The notes below the pieces were generated by a model that saw only the letters and a program-made list of their open reading frames with translations, did not search any database and was not told where the DNA came from. Below, in pieces: positions 1 to 9,208 of a DNA stretch of 23,257 bases; positions within the stretch are counted from its first letter, which is position 1; each line of letters opens with the position of its first letter. The DNA comes from Mnemiopsis leidyi (Eukaryota; Ctenophora; Tentaculata; Lobata; Bolinopsidae), in the NCBI GenBank assembly GCA_000226015.1, contig JH153802.1, positions 22,225-45,481 of the forward strand, given 5' to 3'. A program made the translations under genes and the position numbers.

Positions 1-109
1 CTTGTCCCCTGTATACCTTGTCCCCTGTATACCTTGTCCCCTGTATACCTTGTCCCCTGTATACCTTGTCCCCTGTACACCTTGTCCCCTGTATACCTTG
101 TCCCCTGTA
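1..109. repeat. 16-bp minisatellite, truncated by window start
   Basis: The 16-base unit cttgtcccctgtatac is repeated 6.8 times head to tail. One unit (65-80) carries a t-to-c change (gtacac). The array runs off the left edge, so its full length is unknown. The last unit stops after cttgtcccctgta. Confidence 0.97.
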
Positions 110-660
110 AAAATCGTGTACAAAACCGTTAAAGGAAAAATAAATTACAATTTTTTGGTGACTTAACCTTATGTTATACTAGGGCACCTGCAACTCTGAG
201 ACATACGGAATGTTCGGATCAAAGCTAAAGGAATGGTAAGCTTCAATGTATTTTCTATCTGTATCAAATTTATGGACTTTAAAATTCATGGTCAAGACAC
301 GGTTGTTGGAAAGAACGTCCGGTCATCCGGATTGTACCTACATAGATTGTTCATTGGCTAAGACTTCTGCCGAAAAAGGAGATGACCATGCAGCACTTCA
401 GCAGTAAGGCCGGTCCCTCGAGCCAGTATCGGTTTAACTATATTATAGTCTGACATACCTTAAATACATAGCATGTCTCAACTAACCAGATAGTTCAGAG
501 TTGGAGGAAGCTCCGTAAGTCCGGGTAATTGGAGGGAGCGGGTTAGGATTCAGGGGGTTGTTTGGGAGGGCTGAAAGAATGAGGGGTGCTGGGACCTCCA
601 CTGATTCGTCCCTCGGCTCGCCCCATCGCTCATTCGTTATCTGCAGGAGTTCATGCTTAA
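110..660. other. Non-coding stretch, no supported gene
   Basis: A GC-rich patch at about 500-650 has an open minus-strand frame of 60 codons that is proline-rich. It has no recognisable domain, and no splice or promoter context supports it. I see no RNA gene. Confidence 0.5.
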
Positions 661-665
661 CCATA

Positions 666-822
666 AGTAAGTACTATTAAAGTAGTATAAAAGTACTACT
701 AAAGTACTACTAAAGTACTACTAAAGTACTTTTAAGCGAACTGCTTAAGTACTATGAATGTACTATATAAGTATATAAAGTACTATAAAAGTACTACTAT
801 GTATACAGTTAGTACTACAAAA
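666..822. repeat. 11-bp TACT-rich tandem array with degenerate flanks
   Basis: The unit aaagtactact is repeated about four times around 690-731. It decays on both sides into looser agtacta-type copies up to about 822. AGTACT is self-complementary, so the array can form many small hairpins. Confidence 0.85.
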
Positions 823-2400
823 GTATAGGGCCCTCGGACATTGAGACAATCGTACGAGTTTGCTGAGTAGTTTTTTTTTAATTATTCCAGAAATCACTAG
901 ATCTAATTTAGCGACAAGCCTACAGGTTTTACCGGAATAAGGGGTTTGCAACCAACAGTCATGCGTGATAAGTGAGCGAGGTTACCGATAAGTTAAAAGA
1001 TGAAGGCAGTCACGATTGGGAATGAATGATGGGTCGTTCGCAGTTCATCCCACTAACTTTCTTTGATGTTCACGATTTATTGAATTAAAACTACTAAAGG
1101 TTTACATGTGCACACTTATTAGCCTATAATGTGAGAAACTTTAGAAGGAACGATAATAATGTGTTGGTTTTAAAGAAGAAAATTCGATCGTGATTAAATT
1201 TATTTGTTGGTTAATTCAATCGTAAGTATCTATGACGGCAATAGTTATTTGTTAAGATTTGGAACAAGATTGAAAAGACTACTCCATACCTCACACTGAT
1301 ATTCTTTACGTCACTTTAGGTATGAAATCAGGGGGACGGGCACGAAAAACTAATACGCGCTAATATTGATCACGTACTCTTGTAGGTTACGCTTCGGTTC
1401 AGGATCGGTTTACTTCTATTATTTCATAGCTTGTCTATGTGTTTCAAATTTCATTATAGACTGGTTAGCGCGACCGACTAGGCCAAACTATAAGCCCCCC
1501 TTTAACAAGGATCAAGGGCGAAGGCCCCCGGCGACCCGGCGGAACAAGCGAACGTCCGCGTCGGGAAAAATGTTCTCGACGAAAGCTTAAACTGACCAGC
1601 GCTATTATACACGATTACACAAAAATCAAAAATCGGCTTTCTTTCCCGGTCTCTCTTACAAAGAAACTAGAAACTTTGCAGTTTTTGTCGAAAGTTTGTG
1701 TTAAGGTTTTCCTGGAAATTTCAGCCTCTATGTATTGAGGTGCGTCTGTACTAAGGTCTCAAAAACACAATTTATAAATTTAACATCTCGGGAACCAAAA
1801 CAACTAGACGCATGAGAGACATCACGTTTTGAAAATAATCTACCCCTTAATTGGCCCTAACTGACCCTATATATATATTACCCAAAAATGAGAATTTTCA
1901 TCTTTGAGCTAAAAGAAAAAGAAGACCATCATTTAAGTGCAGAATTTCAAGGTGATCCTAAGCTGACAGTTTTAAAAGCCAACAAATCAACAATTGAATT
2001 AAGACAGTTAGACACCTTTATTGACTGAATACTGTCTAGAAGTTGGACTATTTTGTTTGCTGTTGGCGGAGCTTTGTGTCTTCAGACCCAAACAACATAG
2101 AAAGATGAGTGACCCTGCATTTTAGATAACATATTGAGTTGTTGGCTGATTGTTCAATGTTCAACCTTCTACGATAGCACCAAAAAAGAAGGATGTTATT
2201 ACTAGAAAACAAAATAATCGGTTACTGATCCCGGGTACTCTCGGTTCTTCCCTTTGAAAATAAAGTAATATTATAAACTTGGCCCAGGTGTTATTTCACG
2301 TTCACTCGGTCAACTTCCTCACCGACGCTTGGTATCAGGGTGTGCATTTTCCTATCATATGAGTGTGCTATTCTTCTAGTTGCAGATGCAATTTTTATCT
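823..2400. other. Intergenic, one CpG-rich patch
   Basis: This is mostly AT-rich sequence without a recognisable gene. A CpG-rich patch at about 1467-1585 stands out. It is open on the plus strand from an acceptor-like ttcattatag to a stop at 1588-1590 (about 43 codons; basic, with Arg, Pro and Lys). The putative product matches nothing I know and has no upstream partner exon, so I do not call it a gene. Confidence 0.4.
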
Positions 2401-2551
2401 TTTTGTATAAATATTTGTTACACCTCTAGATCTTTTAACAGATATCCTCTTCATTAGACCATCAATCATGGTTTCCCTGTTATTCGGCTGAGCTCGACCG
2501 AAAAAGATGGAATAGGCAAATGCCCTAAGCACACTCCTCTAGAATTGGCGG

Positions 2552-2626
2552 ATATGGGATTCGAACCCCCGACCTCCTGCATAGGAGGTCGTGGTAGATA
2601 CCACTACACCACCAACCCTGAACCCA
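2552..2626 (-). ncRNA. tRNA-like segment (degenerate tRNA or head of a tRNA-derived SINE)
   Basis: Read on the minus strand there is a good internal promoter A-box (tggtgtagtgg, about 2609-2619) and a B-box/T-loop (ggttcgaatcc, about 2565-2575), spaced as in a tRNA gene. The anticodon-arm region is a 7-bp perfect stem (gacctcc/ggaggtc) around a six-base loop, which is not the canonical 5-bp stem with 7-base loop. The acceptor ends do not pair cleanly. That favours a tRNA pseudogene or the 5' head of a SINE whose body would run toward lower coordinates (about 2400-2550). No identity can be assigned. Confidence 0.4.
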
Positions 2627-2639
2627 TTATACAGGACTA

Positions 2640-4400
2640 TACAGGGTACAGGTTCTGACTATGCGACCTCAGGCCTTGTTCAACTGATTTTTTTATTAAT
2701 TTAGCTCACCAATGTTCAAGTTTTCAATGAAGGTTCGGTTTTGAAGTTTTAAACTCAAAGTCGCGAAAAAGTATAGCAATCCTGACAGCGACAATTTTAA
2801 AACACTGCAAAGGTAAGGCTTTAGGCGTGAAATAATCCTTAAGGCAAAACTTCTCTGCCACTCTGCAAAAAAGAGCACTGAAGTGTTAAGGTCAACAGGA
2901 TCGCAGATGAACTGTTAGATCGCAGTCATTATAACATATAACTTCCACTACCAGTCAGGTGAGAAAGAAATAAAAGAAAATTAGTATTGGATCAAGGACA
3001 AAAGAAAAACGTACCCAAAAAGAAAAGTCACGGACCTTAAAATACTATTTAGTTGCCGGATAAGAACATTATTTATTAGTCGAGCTCGTTTACCTTGTCG
3101 CAGGAACTTAAAATACTAATCACGAACCAAAGAGAGCGATCATTATTATATAAAAATATTTGAAAGTGAAAATGTAATAGATACAATTACATAAGTCATA
3201 AATACATGGTTTATTCGACATGTTCTCAATTTGCCTTCTTGTCGATATCAAAAACTTTCCAAATTTCAGACATGATTTGTTTGATTATTTAATGCTACTT
3301 ATTTTAACCAAGTTGAAAACTGATCTGTGTTCTGACATTATCATGACAGCTTTGTGCAATAGATACGCTGTAAGTTCTGGTTCAGATAAATCAACTAAAA
3401 TACCCAGTGCCTGTGTTGCAGTGAAGTGTTGTAACGCATTTATGTGTGTATATCAGTACTCAGGTGTAGTATAGGTAAAATAAAATAAACACATCAAATC
3501 TCGACCACCGTGTAATATACCGACATTATATTCATATGCCAACCTGATGTGTCTGCATGATGCTTGTTCAACAAGAATTTTGTGTAAGTTTAATATTAGT
3601 GATTTAGTCGTACACTTTTAGCCCGAAGGATTTTGTTAGTTTTAGGATATAGTCTGCTTGTCTTGCGCTGATTTCAGTTGGAGGCTGATCTGAAACACTA
3701 TCTGTCTATTTGCAGCCGTTTTCAAATCCATTCTCCAGTTTATCACCTGCTGCTTTTAAAACCAGAATATCAGTAACCATAAAGCTGAAGAATAAAACTT
3801 GCTGCTGTCAGATATCACCACCAAATAAGCTTGCATCGCATAAGTGCGAGAGTTATATTTTACATTCCTCGCGATTCATGGTACCATGGTATATATTCAT
3901 TTATATATTCGCATCGGCAAAGCTTATTGGATGCTGCAATTGCCTCAAAGGTTAGGCTTCAGGAAATATCTGTGCCAGGTGCCTTGAATTAATGATTGTG
4001 ACAGTAAGGGCGGAATATATCCGTTGAAATAAACAACGCAGAACAAGAATACAGATAGCATTCCAAATGCAACTATTTTTAAAAATAATCATGAAAATTT
4101 CCAACGAGCCAAAGAGTGCAGTGCGGTAACGCTTGTTAGAACTTAGCCTTGTTAGAGCCTATTAATTGTGACATTTGTATTCTACAACCACTGCTCAGTA
4201 TGGATGAATGGTATCTTATCAGTCTCTTATCGCTGTCAGTAATCAAGGACTTAAGTAGTCCATAGTAACACTTAGGAAATAACAATAATTTTACTTGAGC
4301 CGTTTTGTGTTTAATTTGCTTTTTTTCGATATGCTTCTTCTGAATGATAATTTGCCCATCCTGATCCATATAGAGCCACTTCTGCATAAGAGCATTCACC
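2640..4400. other. Intergenic, nothing recognised
   Basis: This is AT-rich sequence with scattered short open frames (for example about 3220-3474 and 3710-3955 on the plus strand) that lack coding character or domain similarity. I see no RNA genes or long repeats. Confidence 0.5.
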
Positions 4401-4408
4401 CTTTGTGC
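4401..4408. repeat. Target-site duplication, left copy
   Basis: The 8-base ctttgtgc is identical to 4837-4844, immediately outside the foldback element. The bases just outside and inside the two copies differ, so the duplication is exactly 8 bp. Confidence 0.8.
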
Positions 4409-4836
4409 GGCAATAAAACCGGCGGACTTTGTCCGCCGCGATTCTGCCAGAACGTTTCTTTCGGCCGACTCTGGCGGATTCACCGAAAAGTCCGCCTGAG
4501 TCCGATCGGATCCGCCGAGGATCCCATCGGATCCGCCATCAACTCGCGGACAGTCCGCCAACTACACTTAAACTTAAAGCTAATTTCCGCGAGTTGGCGG
4601 AATAGTTCCGCCGCGGACTAGTTCCACCGAAAAAAGTTGGCGGAACTATTCCGCCGCGGAATAAGTCCGAGAAATAAAAATTCTCTAAGTCTGGTGGGCG
4701 GACATAATTTGGCGGACTGTCCGCGCGTTGATGGCGGATCCGATCAGACTCGGCGAATGCCAGAGTCCGCCGAAACGAACGTTCTGTAGAAATCCGTGGC
4801 GGATCCGCCGTGGACAAGTCCGCCGGTTTTATTGCT
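4409..4836. mobile_element. Non-autonomous foldback DNA transposon (MITE) with 8-bp target duplication
   Basis: This GC-rich island of 428 bp has long terminal inverted repeats. The left end gcaataaaaccggcggac (from 4410) is matched by its reverse complement ending at 4835, and complementarity continues for about 130-150 bp per arm with small gaps. It is bracketed by the direct repeat ctttgtgc at 4401-4408 and 4837-4844. The interior is itself a nested palindrome built from ggcgga/tccgcc words. It encodes no transposase, and open frames across it are by-products of the symmetry. An 8-bp duplication is typical of the hAT superfamily, although the ends are not a textbook hAT terminus, so the superfamily is inferred. 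Confidence 0.85.
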
Positions 4837-4844
4837 CTTTGTGC
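4837..4844. repeat. Target-site duplication, right copy
   Basis: This is the right-hand copy of ctttgtgc flanking the foldback element. The intact match suggests insertion is not ancient. Confidence 0.8.
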
Positions 4845-5180
4845 CAATGTACGCGTGATACTGTGATGTAAGAAATTAAGTATTTAGTCAGCTACCTGGA
4901 TCTCAGATTATATGGTACGAGTGTACAGTCCTGAAATCGTACACTGAAAATACGGTTGAAACTTCCGGAGTCCTAATCTAATTACCGCCGTTTGGAGGAG
5001 ATGTTTAATCGTGTTAAGTGTAGCTCCAATCATCGAGTAAGATCGATCATCCTGTTGATTCCAGTCCACATGGTATTCATCTTTCAGTTGATCATGGTCT
5101 GTCCGCCATTATAGCAGTAGGATGCTCGTGAACAAAGTTGCCCAGCTCGATCTCCCTCTAGTTTCCCTCCTCCTCTCCCT
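4845..5180. other. Intergenic, nothing recognised
   Basis: A short plus-strand frame from the ATG at about 5001 is open for roughly 37 codons and hydrophobic. It has no family resemblance and is below what chance would produce here. Confidence 0.4.
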
Positions 5181-5294
5181 ACGGTTCACCTAATCCAGCC
5201 ACTTTAGGAACAAACCTACGGTCCACCTTATCCAGCCACTTTAGGAACAAACCTACGGTCCACCTTATCCAGCCACTTTAGGAACAAACCTACT
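5181..5294. repeat. 37-bp tandem repeat, three copies
   Basis: Three head-to-tail copies of a 37-base unit start at 5181, 5218 and 5255, each containing ccagccactttaggaacaaa. Copies two and three are identical. The first differs at two positions (ttcaccta versus tccacctt). The near identity points to a recent expansion. Confidence 0.95.
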
Positions 5295-5452
5295 TTTCTT
5301 TTCCTAGCTCTATTCAGTGTGGGGGCCCTTACTTGACATTTTACATGTAATGGACACGTAAATTACTTGTTGTTTACTTTAGCGTATAATATCCCTCTAG
5401 TTCAACGTGGTTCACTGTATGTGATATGACGTTTAATTTGTTTCCTTTGCAG

Positions 5453-5601
5453 TTAAGGCAGAGAAACTTAGATCGAGCCAAAGAATAACATCAGTCAGAT
5501 GTCCAAAGTTGCTTCCTTCTGCACGTTATGCGTGCTATGTTCCAACCTACTTCAGGCATTTCATGTGTGAACAAAACGTCAATACTTACAGATCAAAGTA
5601 G
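5453..5601 (+). other. Candidate terminal exon, unknown product
   Basis: A strong acceptor (tttgtttcctttgcag ending at 5452) opens into 48 codons in phase 1 up to a TAG at 5599-5601. The peptide has three cysteines (RCPK, YACYV and FMCEQ) and many Arg and Tyr residues. I found no convincing upstream exon. An open frame of this length is not rare here, so the call rests mainly on the acceptor. Confidence 0.15.
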
Positions 5602-5891
5602 TTCCTAAAAGGCTTATAGTAAAACCGTAACTTGAACACCTCTTCTTAGGAAGTTAACAGAATATTGTGGTCTCAGTTAAGTGTTAAGGCCCCCGTTTTA
5701 ATTTATGGTCCGAGCCGCGTTATTTTATTTTTTCGATGCTTTAAAGTTGCTTTGTTTCACTTTTGCTCAGTTTTTTAAGCCTATTGCTTCAAATAAACTT
5801 CAATTGGGATTCCTCTAGCAAACAGTGATTGTACGTTTTGCTTTTATTTTGTCGATAGAGGTTATGCAAATCGCCATAAAGACTTTTAGGT
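5602..5891. other. Intergenic, nothing recognised
   Basis: This is AT-rich sequence between the candidate exon and the palindrome. No feature is supported. Confidence 0.4.
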
Positions 5892-6017
5892 AAACGGGTC
5901 ATATGGTTTGGTGAGTGGGGCAATTGGCGCCATTGGCGCCAATGGATATTCCATTGAGTGGATCCATTGGTGCCAATGACGCCAATTGCCCCACTCACCA
6001 AACTATATGACCGTGTA
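5892..6017. repeat. 126-bp near-perfect palindrome, MITE-like
   Basis: Arms of about 55 bases (outer word gtcatat, then tttggtgagtggggcaattggcg) fold back with a few mismatches around a central segment near 5947-5962. The left arm contains a second small palindrome, ccattggcgccaatgg. It has no coding capacity. It resembles a short foldback element, but I cannot define a clean target duplication. Confidence 0.8.
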
Positions 6018-6029
6018 AATTAATTGTAA

Positions 6030-6172
6030 ATTCAATTAAAATAAAATTAAGGAACGACCACTGTGAGCGAACTTAATTAAATTAAAGCCCAGGAACAACA
6101 AGGAGCGATATAAACAGATAGTATTTTTAATTCAATTAAACTTAAGTTTAGGAACCACAATGAGCGATACAG
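6030..6172. repeat. Three degenerate copies of a GGAACNAC...GAGCGA motif
   Basis: Three diverged copies each place a TTAATT-rich run before a ggaac(g/a/c)ac...(g)agcga core. The cores lie at about 6050-6070, 6089-6110 and 6150-6170. The arrangement suggests an old tandem duplication next to the 5892-6017 palindrome. Confidence 0.45.
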
Positions 6173-7658
6173 AGAGACTCCTTAAATCCGAACCGTGAGT
6201 AAAATAAATGTCGCAACTTTCCGCAAAGATTCCAACTTTTGTGTCGCCCTCCTTATCCTTGTTTTATCTATGTTGTATTTACAATACTTTTTTCACAGCT
6301 TAGTTTCACTATAAACAGCAAGAAGGTCTTAACTCTTATCCGATCTCTGTCTCATAATTTGGTCTATAGTTGTTATAAAGAGTAAGGCAAATAAATCAAA
6401 TTTCGCATTTTGAGATTTTCTCGATTTCAGCGGAACTTTCTTCCACATCAGATTCTCGGTTAATCAAGGCAAACTGGACTAGTCAGGGTTTAATAACGGA
6501 TTATACACTGTAATCTAACTCTAAGATATTCCAGGGGACTTCCCAAAGAGCTAATCAGTCCTGCATGAAGACATTTAACTCATTAACATTAAACCTAGGA
6601 CGCTTTAAAAACGGATTAACCGTGATTAAAAAGTCTCTATTGATGTCAAAAACTTTTTTCTATATGCACGGAGCAGGGTGCTGAAAATATCTATATCTAG
6701 TAATATTAGATCTAAGATTCCAAAAGGAAAACGTCTTCCCACACAACAGTATGCCAATCTTGCAAACTAAATGTAGTCTATGCTTCTCATGCAAGTTAGG
6801 AGACACAACTGCAATGAGAAAAACTCATCTTGAAAGGTTGACCGTTGAACGCAGGGTGCAACAGATATCTAAATACATCTAGACTCTGGAGCCGAAATTT
6901 TGGCTAAATATTGTAATAATTACTATTAAAATTTGGTAGATAGAAGATCGCTACTTGATACTGATAGAGTTTGAAGCTAACTCTTGTCCTAAAGTGGGAA
7001 TTCATGACTTACATTTTTAGAATCGTTGGCGGTAATCTTTCCAATAAAGTCATCGGGCATCTAGAACCAAGTCTAATAACAATGATTTTTATAAAGTCTT
7101 TGCTCGTAGCTTCCTCTGTTCACTCCTTCTAAAATCATGGAAATCTATAAAAAGAGGATTTACAAATTTTTGGAACGATACTGGGATTGAAGTTGGACGT
7201 TTTGACCATAGCACGCAGACATTTTAACAAAGCATAACCCAACGCACTAAAAGTTAAATTATCATAACTGGCCGCTGCAAAAATGCTAAGTGCGTGAATC
7301 GGACGTAAGTAAAAACATCAAAAGAAATAGCAAATGCCAAGTTTCTATGTCGATGACATCTCTACGAGTGTATGGTATTTGGCCATCACTCAAACACTTA
7401 GTTTAAGCCTGGAGAACCATAAACAAAATCAAATTGTTATACATTCTGTACATATAATCTCAACACATTTTTTATCGCTAAGAAAAAATAGGCTGAATTT
7501 AAATTAGATCGGCGTAAGAAAAATGTTTATAATTGACAGTGATTTGCCAAGACAATGTTGCTCCTTTACAAAATTTATCGTGAATTTAAAATCAAGTCCC
7601 AACGATCAAGTTTGATTAATATTAAACATACTTTTATCAACTTTAAACATAATTTCAG
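6173..7658. other. Intergenic, nothing firm
   Basis: This is AT-rich sequence. A strong donor-like site (cggac followed by gtaagt at 7305) follows a short open segment whose phase would match the candidate exon at 7659. There is no usable acceptor or start upstream of it. Confidence 0.35.
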
Positions 7659-7776
7659 GGACGAAAGTACAAGACTGACCAACTCGGGAAGTTACGGAAC
7701 ATTCATATTGAAATGTGGCAAGGTTGAATGTTCGACCAACATGTCTGCCTTTGAACAGTGTTATCACCTCGTAAAA
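7659..7776 (+). other. Candidate internal exon, unknown cysteine-containing product
   Basis: The segment lies between a good acceptor (cataatttcag) and a near-consensus donor (AAA then gtaaga). It is open in one frame: 1 + 117 bases, 39 full codons, with C-x4-C (KCGKVEC) and a third Cys (FEQCYH). The same frame stays open well beyond both sites, so openness alone is weak evidence. No family is recognised. The end phase (0) is compatible with the candidate exon at 8876. Confidence 0.2.
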
Positions 7777-8107
7777 GTAAGAACTATTAAGTATAAAACG
7801 CTCAATCTTACATTCATCCATTAATACTCACTCCATTGATGCATCATGTTGAAGCTATCTAGAAGCGGAATGAGAAGCAGGAGTTTTAAAAAAAGCGGAA
7901 ATTGTGGATATTTTTCAAGAAACATGATTCAAAAAGCGTAAACAAATGAAAACAGGCGGTTTTATTTAAAAGCAGCGATAAGAGTTGTGCTTGTTATAAC
8001 AAAACGTAGCAATCATGCCAGAGCCGTTTTGTCTAACACGTGATCTTAAAGTAGAAACACGCGTGGAAACTGAAGACAACTGTTACTTGGTCACGGGATT
8101 TTTACTT

Positions 8108-8168
8108 AACAACTTAATGGCAGTGAGCTGAGTAGTTCTACTACTCAGCTCACTGCCATTAAGTTGTT
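8108..8168. repeat. Perfect 29-bp hairpin with 3-base loop
   Basis: The left arm 8108-8136 (beginning aacaacttaatggcagtg) is matched base for base by the reverse complement at 8140-8168, with only tct between. There are no mismatches. It stands alone, with no flanking duplication that I can see. It could be a small hairpin RNA locus, a transposon relic, or a fold-back artefact of cloning or assembly. Confidence 0.97.
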
Positions 8169-9036
8169 TGACGTATGTAACATGAGGATTGAGCAGCGAT
8201 AAGAAGAATTTAAAGTAACATGAATCGTATCAGGATACAGTGCACCTGTCTATATGTTTTCCGATATTTCCGATTATGTCATAGTCACGATTTCCGGACA
8301 CTACCAAAAATACAGGATAGTATCATTTTCAGTCTGCAAACCACTATGTCAAGACGATACGTCGATACATAATGCACAATGCATGTAGATATCCTGTCCT
8401 TGTTCTAGAAATAACCTCTACACTGCACATACAAACAAACACATTTCGTTAAAGCGGTGGAAACTAATCAAAGCTCAAAACAACCATTTTTATCAACCAT
8501 ACAGCTGACTACACAGAGCATGCATAACTAATCATAAAAGAATCCCCGCGGATAGACGAGATAATACTACGGTATACACAATACTACATGTACAATGTAC
8601 ACTGTACACACAGGTACTATTAACACCGCTTAGCGACAGTAACTATATAATGTTCCTTCGAGAGCCAACGTCAGGCATCGCTTTTCGACGTGTAATCTAT
8701 TTTAGGCTTCAACATGTGCGCATTATGCCTCAAAAGCACTGCATGACCTTTCACACCTTCACATATATTGGAACGTAGTTATCTGTTTTAACTGGCCTAA
8801 TTAAGAAAACCTATTGTTAATTAAGCTTGGCGGTTTATCAACTAAAGTAGTAACTTAACTAACACATTGTTTCAGGACCTGGGCCCCTCCGATCTTCCCC
8901 TCAGTACAAAGCGACCCAGAACCACGACAAGAAGTTAGTGTTTTCTTGAAACTTACGACCTTACGTTGTTTAGGTCCAAACTTGGTAATCATTATCATCA
9001 AGTCACAGATCGGTAATCAAGACCAATTTGATGTAG
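8169..9036. other. Intergenic, one possible terminal exon
   Basis: At 8876-8938 a good acceptor (cattgtttcag) is followed by 20 codons and a TAG, in a phase that could join the candidate exon ending at 7776. The rest shows nothing recognisable. Confidence 0.3.
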
Positions 9037-9208
9037 TACAAACACTGTAGTTGTTCTGTACAAACACAGTATATTTGTTCTGTACAAACACAGTATATTT
9101 GTTCTGTACAAACACAGTATGTTTGTTCTGTACAAACACAGTATATTTGTTCTGTACAAACACAGTATATTTGTTCTGTACAAACACAGTATATTTGTTC
9201 TGTACAAA
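9037..9208. repeat. 24-bp minisatellite, about seven copies
   Basis: The unit tacaaacacagtatatttgttctg is repeated from 9059 to 9202 in six near-identical copies (one with gtatg). A shortened copy lies before it (9037-9058) and a partial one after. Because 24 is a multiple of three and the unit has no stop in several frames, it produces long spurious open frames on both strands with eight-residue periodicity. These are not genes. Confidence 0.97.

Noticed and set aside
1..109. CRISPR-like array
   Set aside because: The 16-bp units abut with no spacers and the genome is eukaryotic, so this is an ordinary minisatellite.
482..664. 60-codon proline-rich minus-strand frame
   Set aside because: It has no domain, signal peptide or splice partner, and it lies next to repeats. 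It cannot be told from chance.
4136..4847. Overlapping open frames of 102-141 codons on both strands
   Set aside because: They run through the foldback transposon, whose inverted GC-rich arms are open on both strands. There are no domains, and the frames end arbitrarily outside the element.
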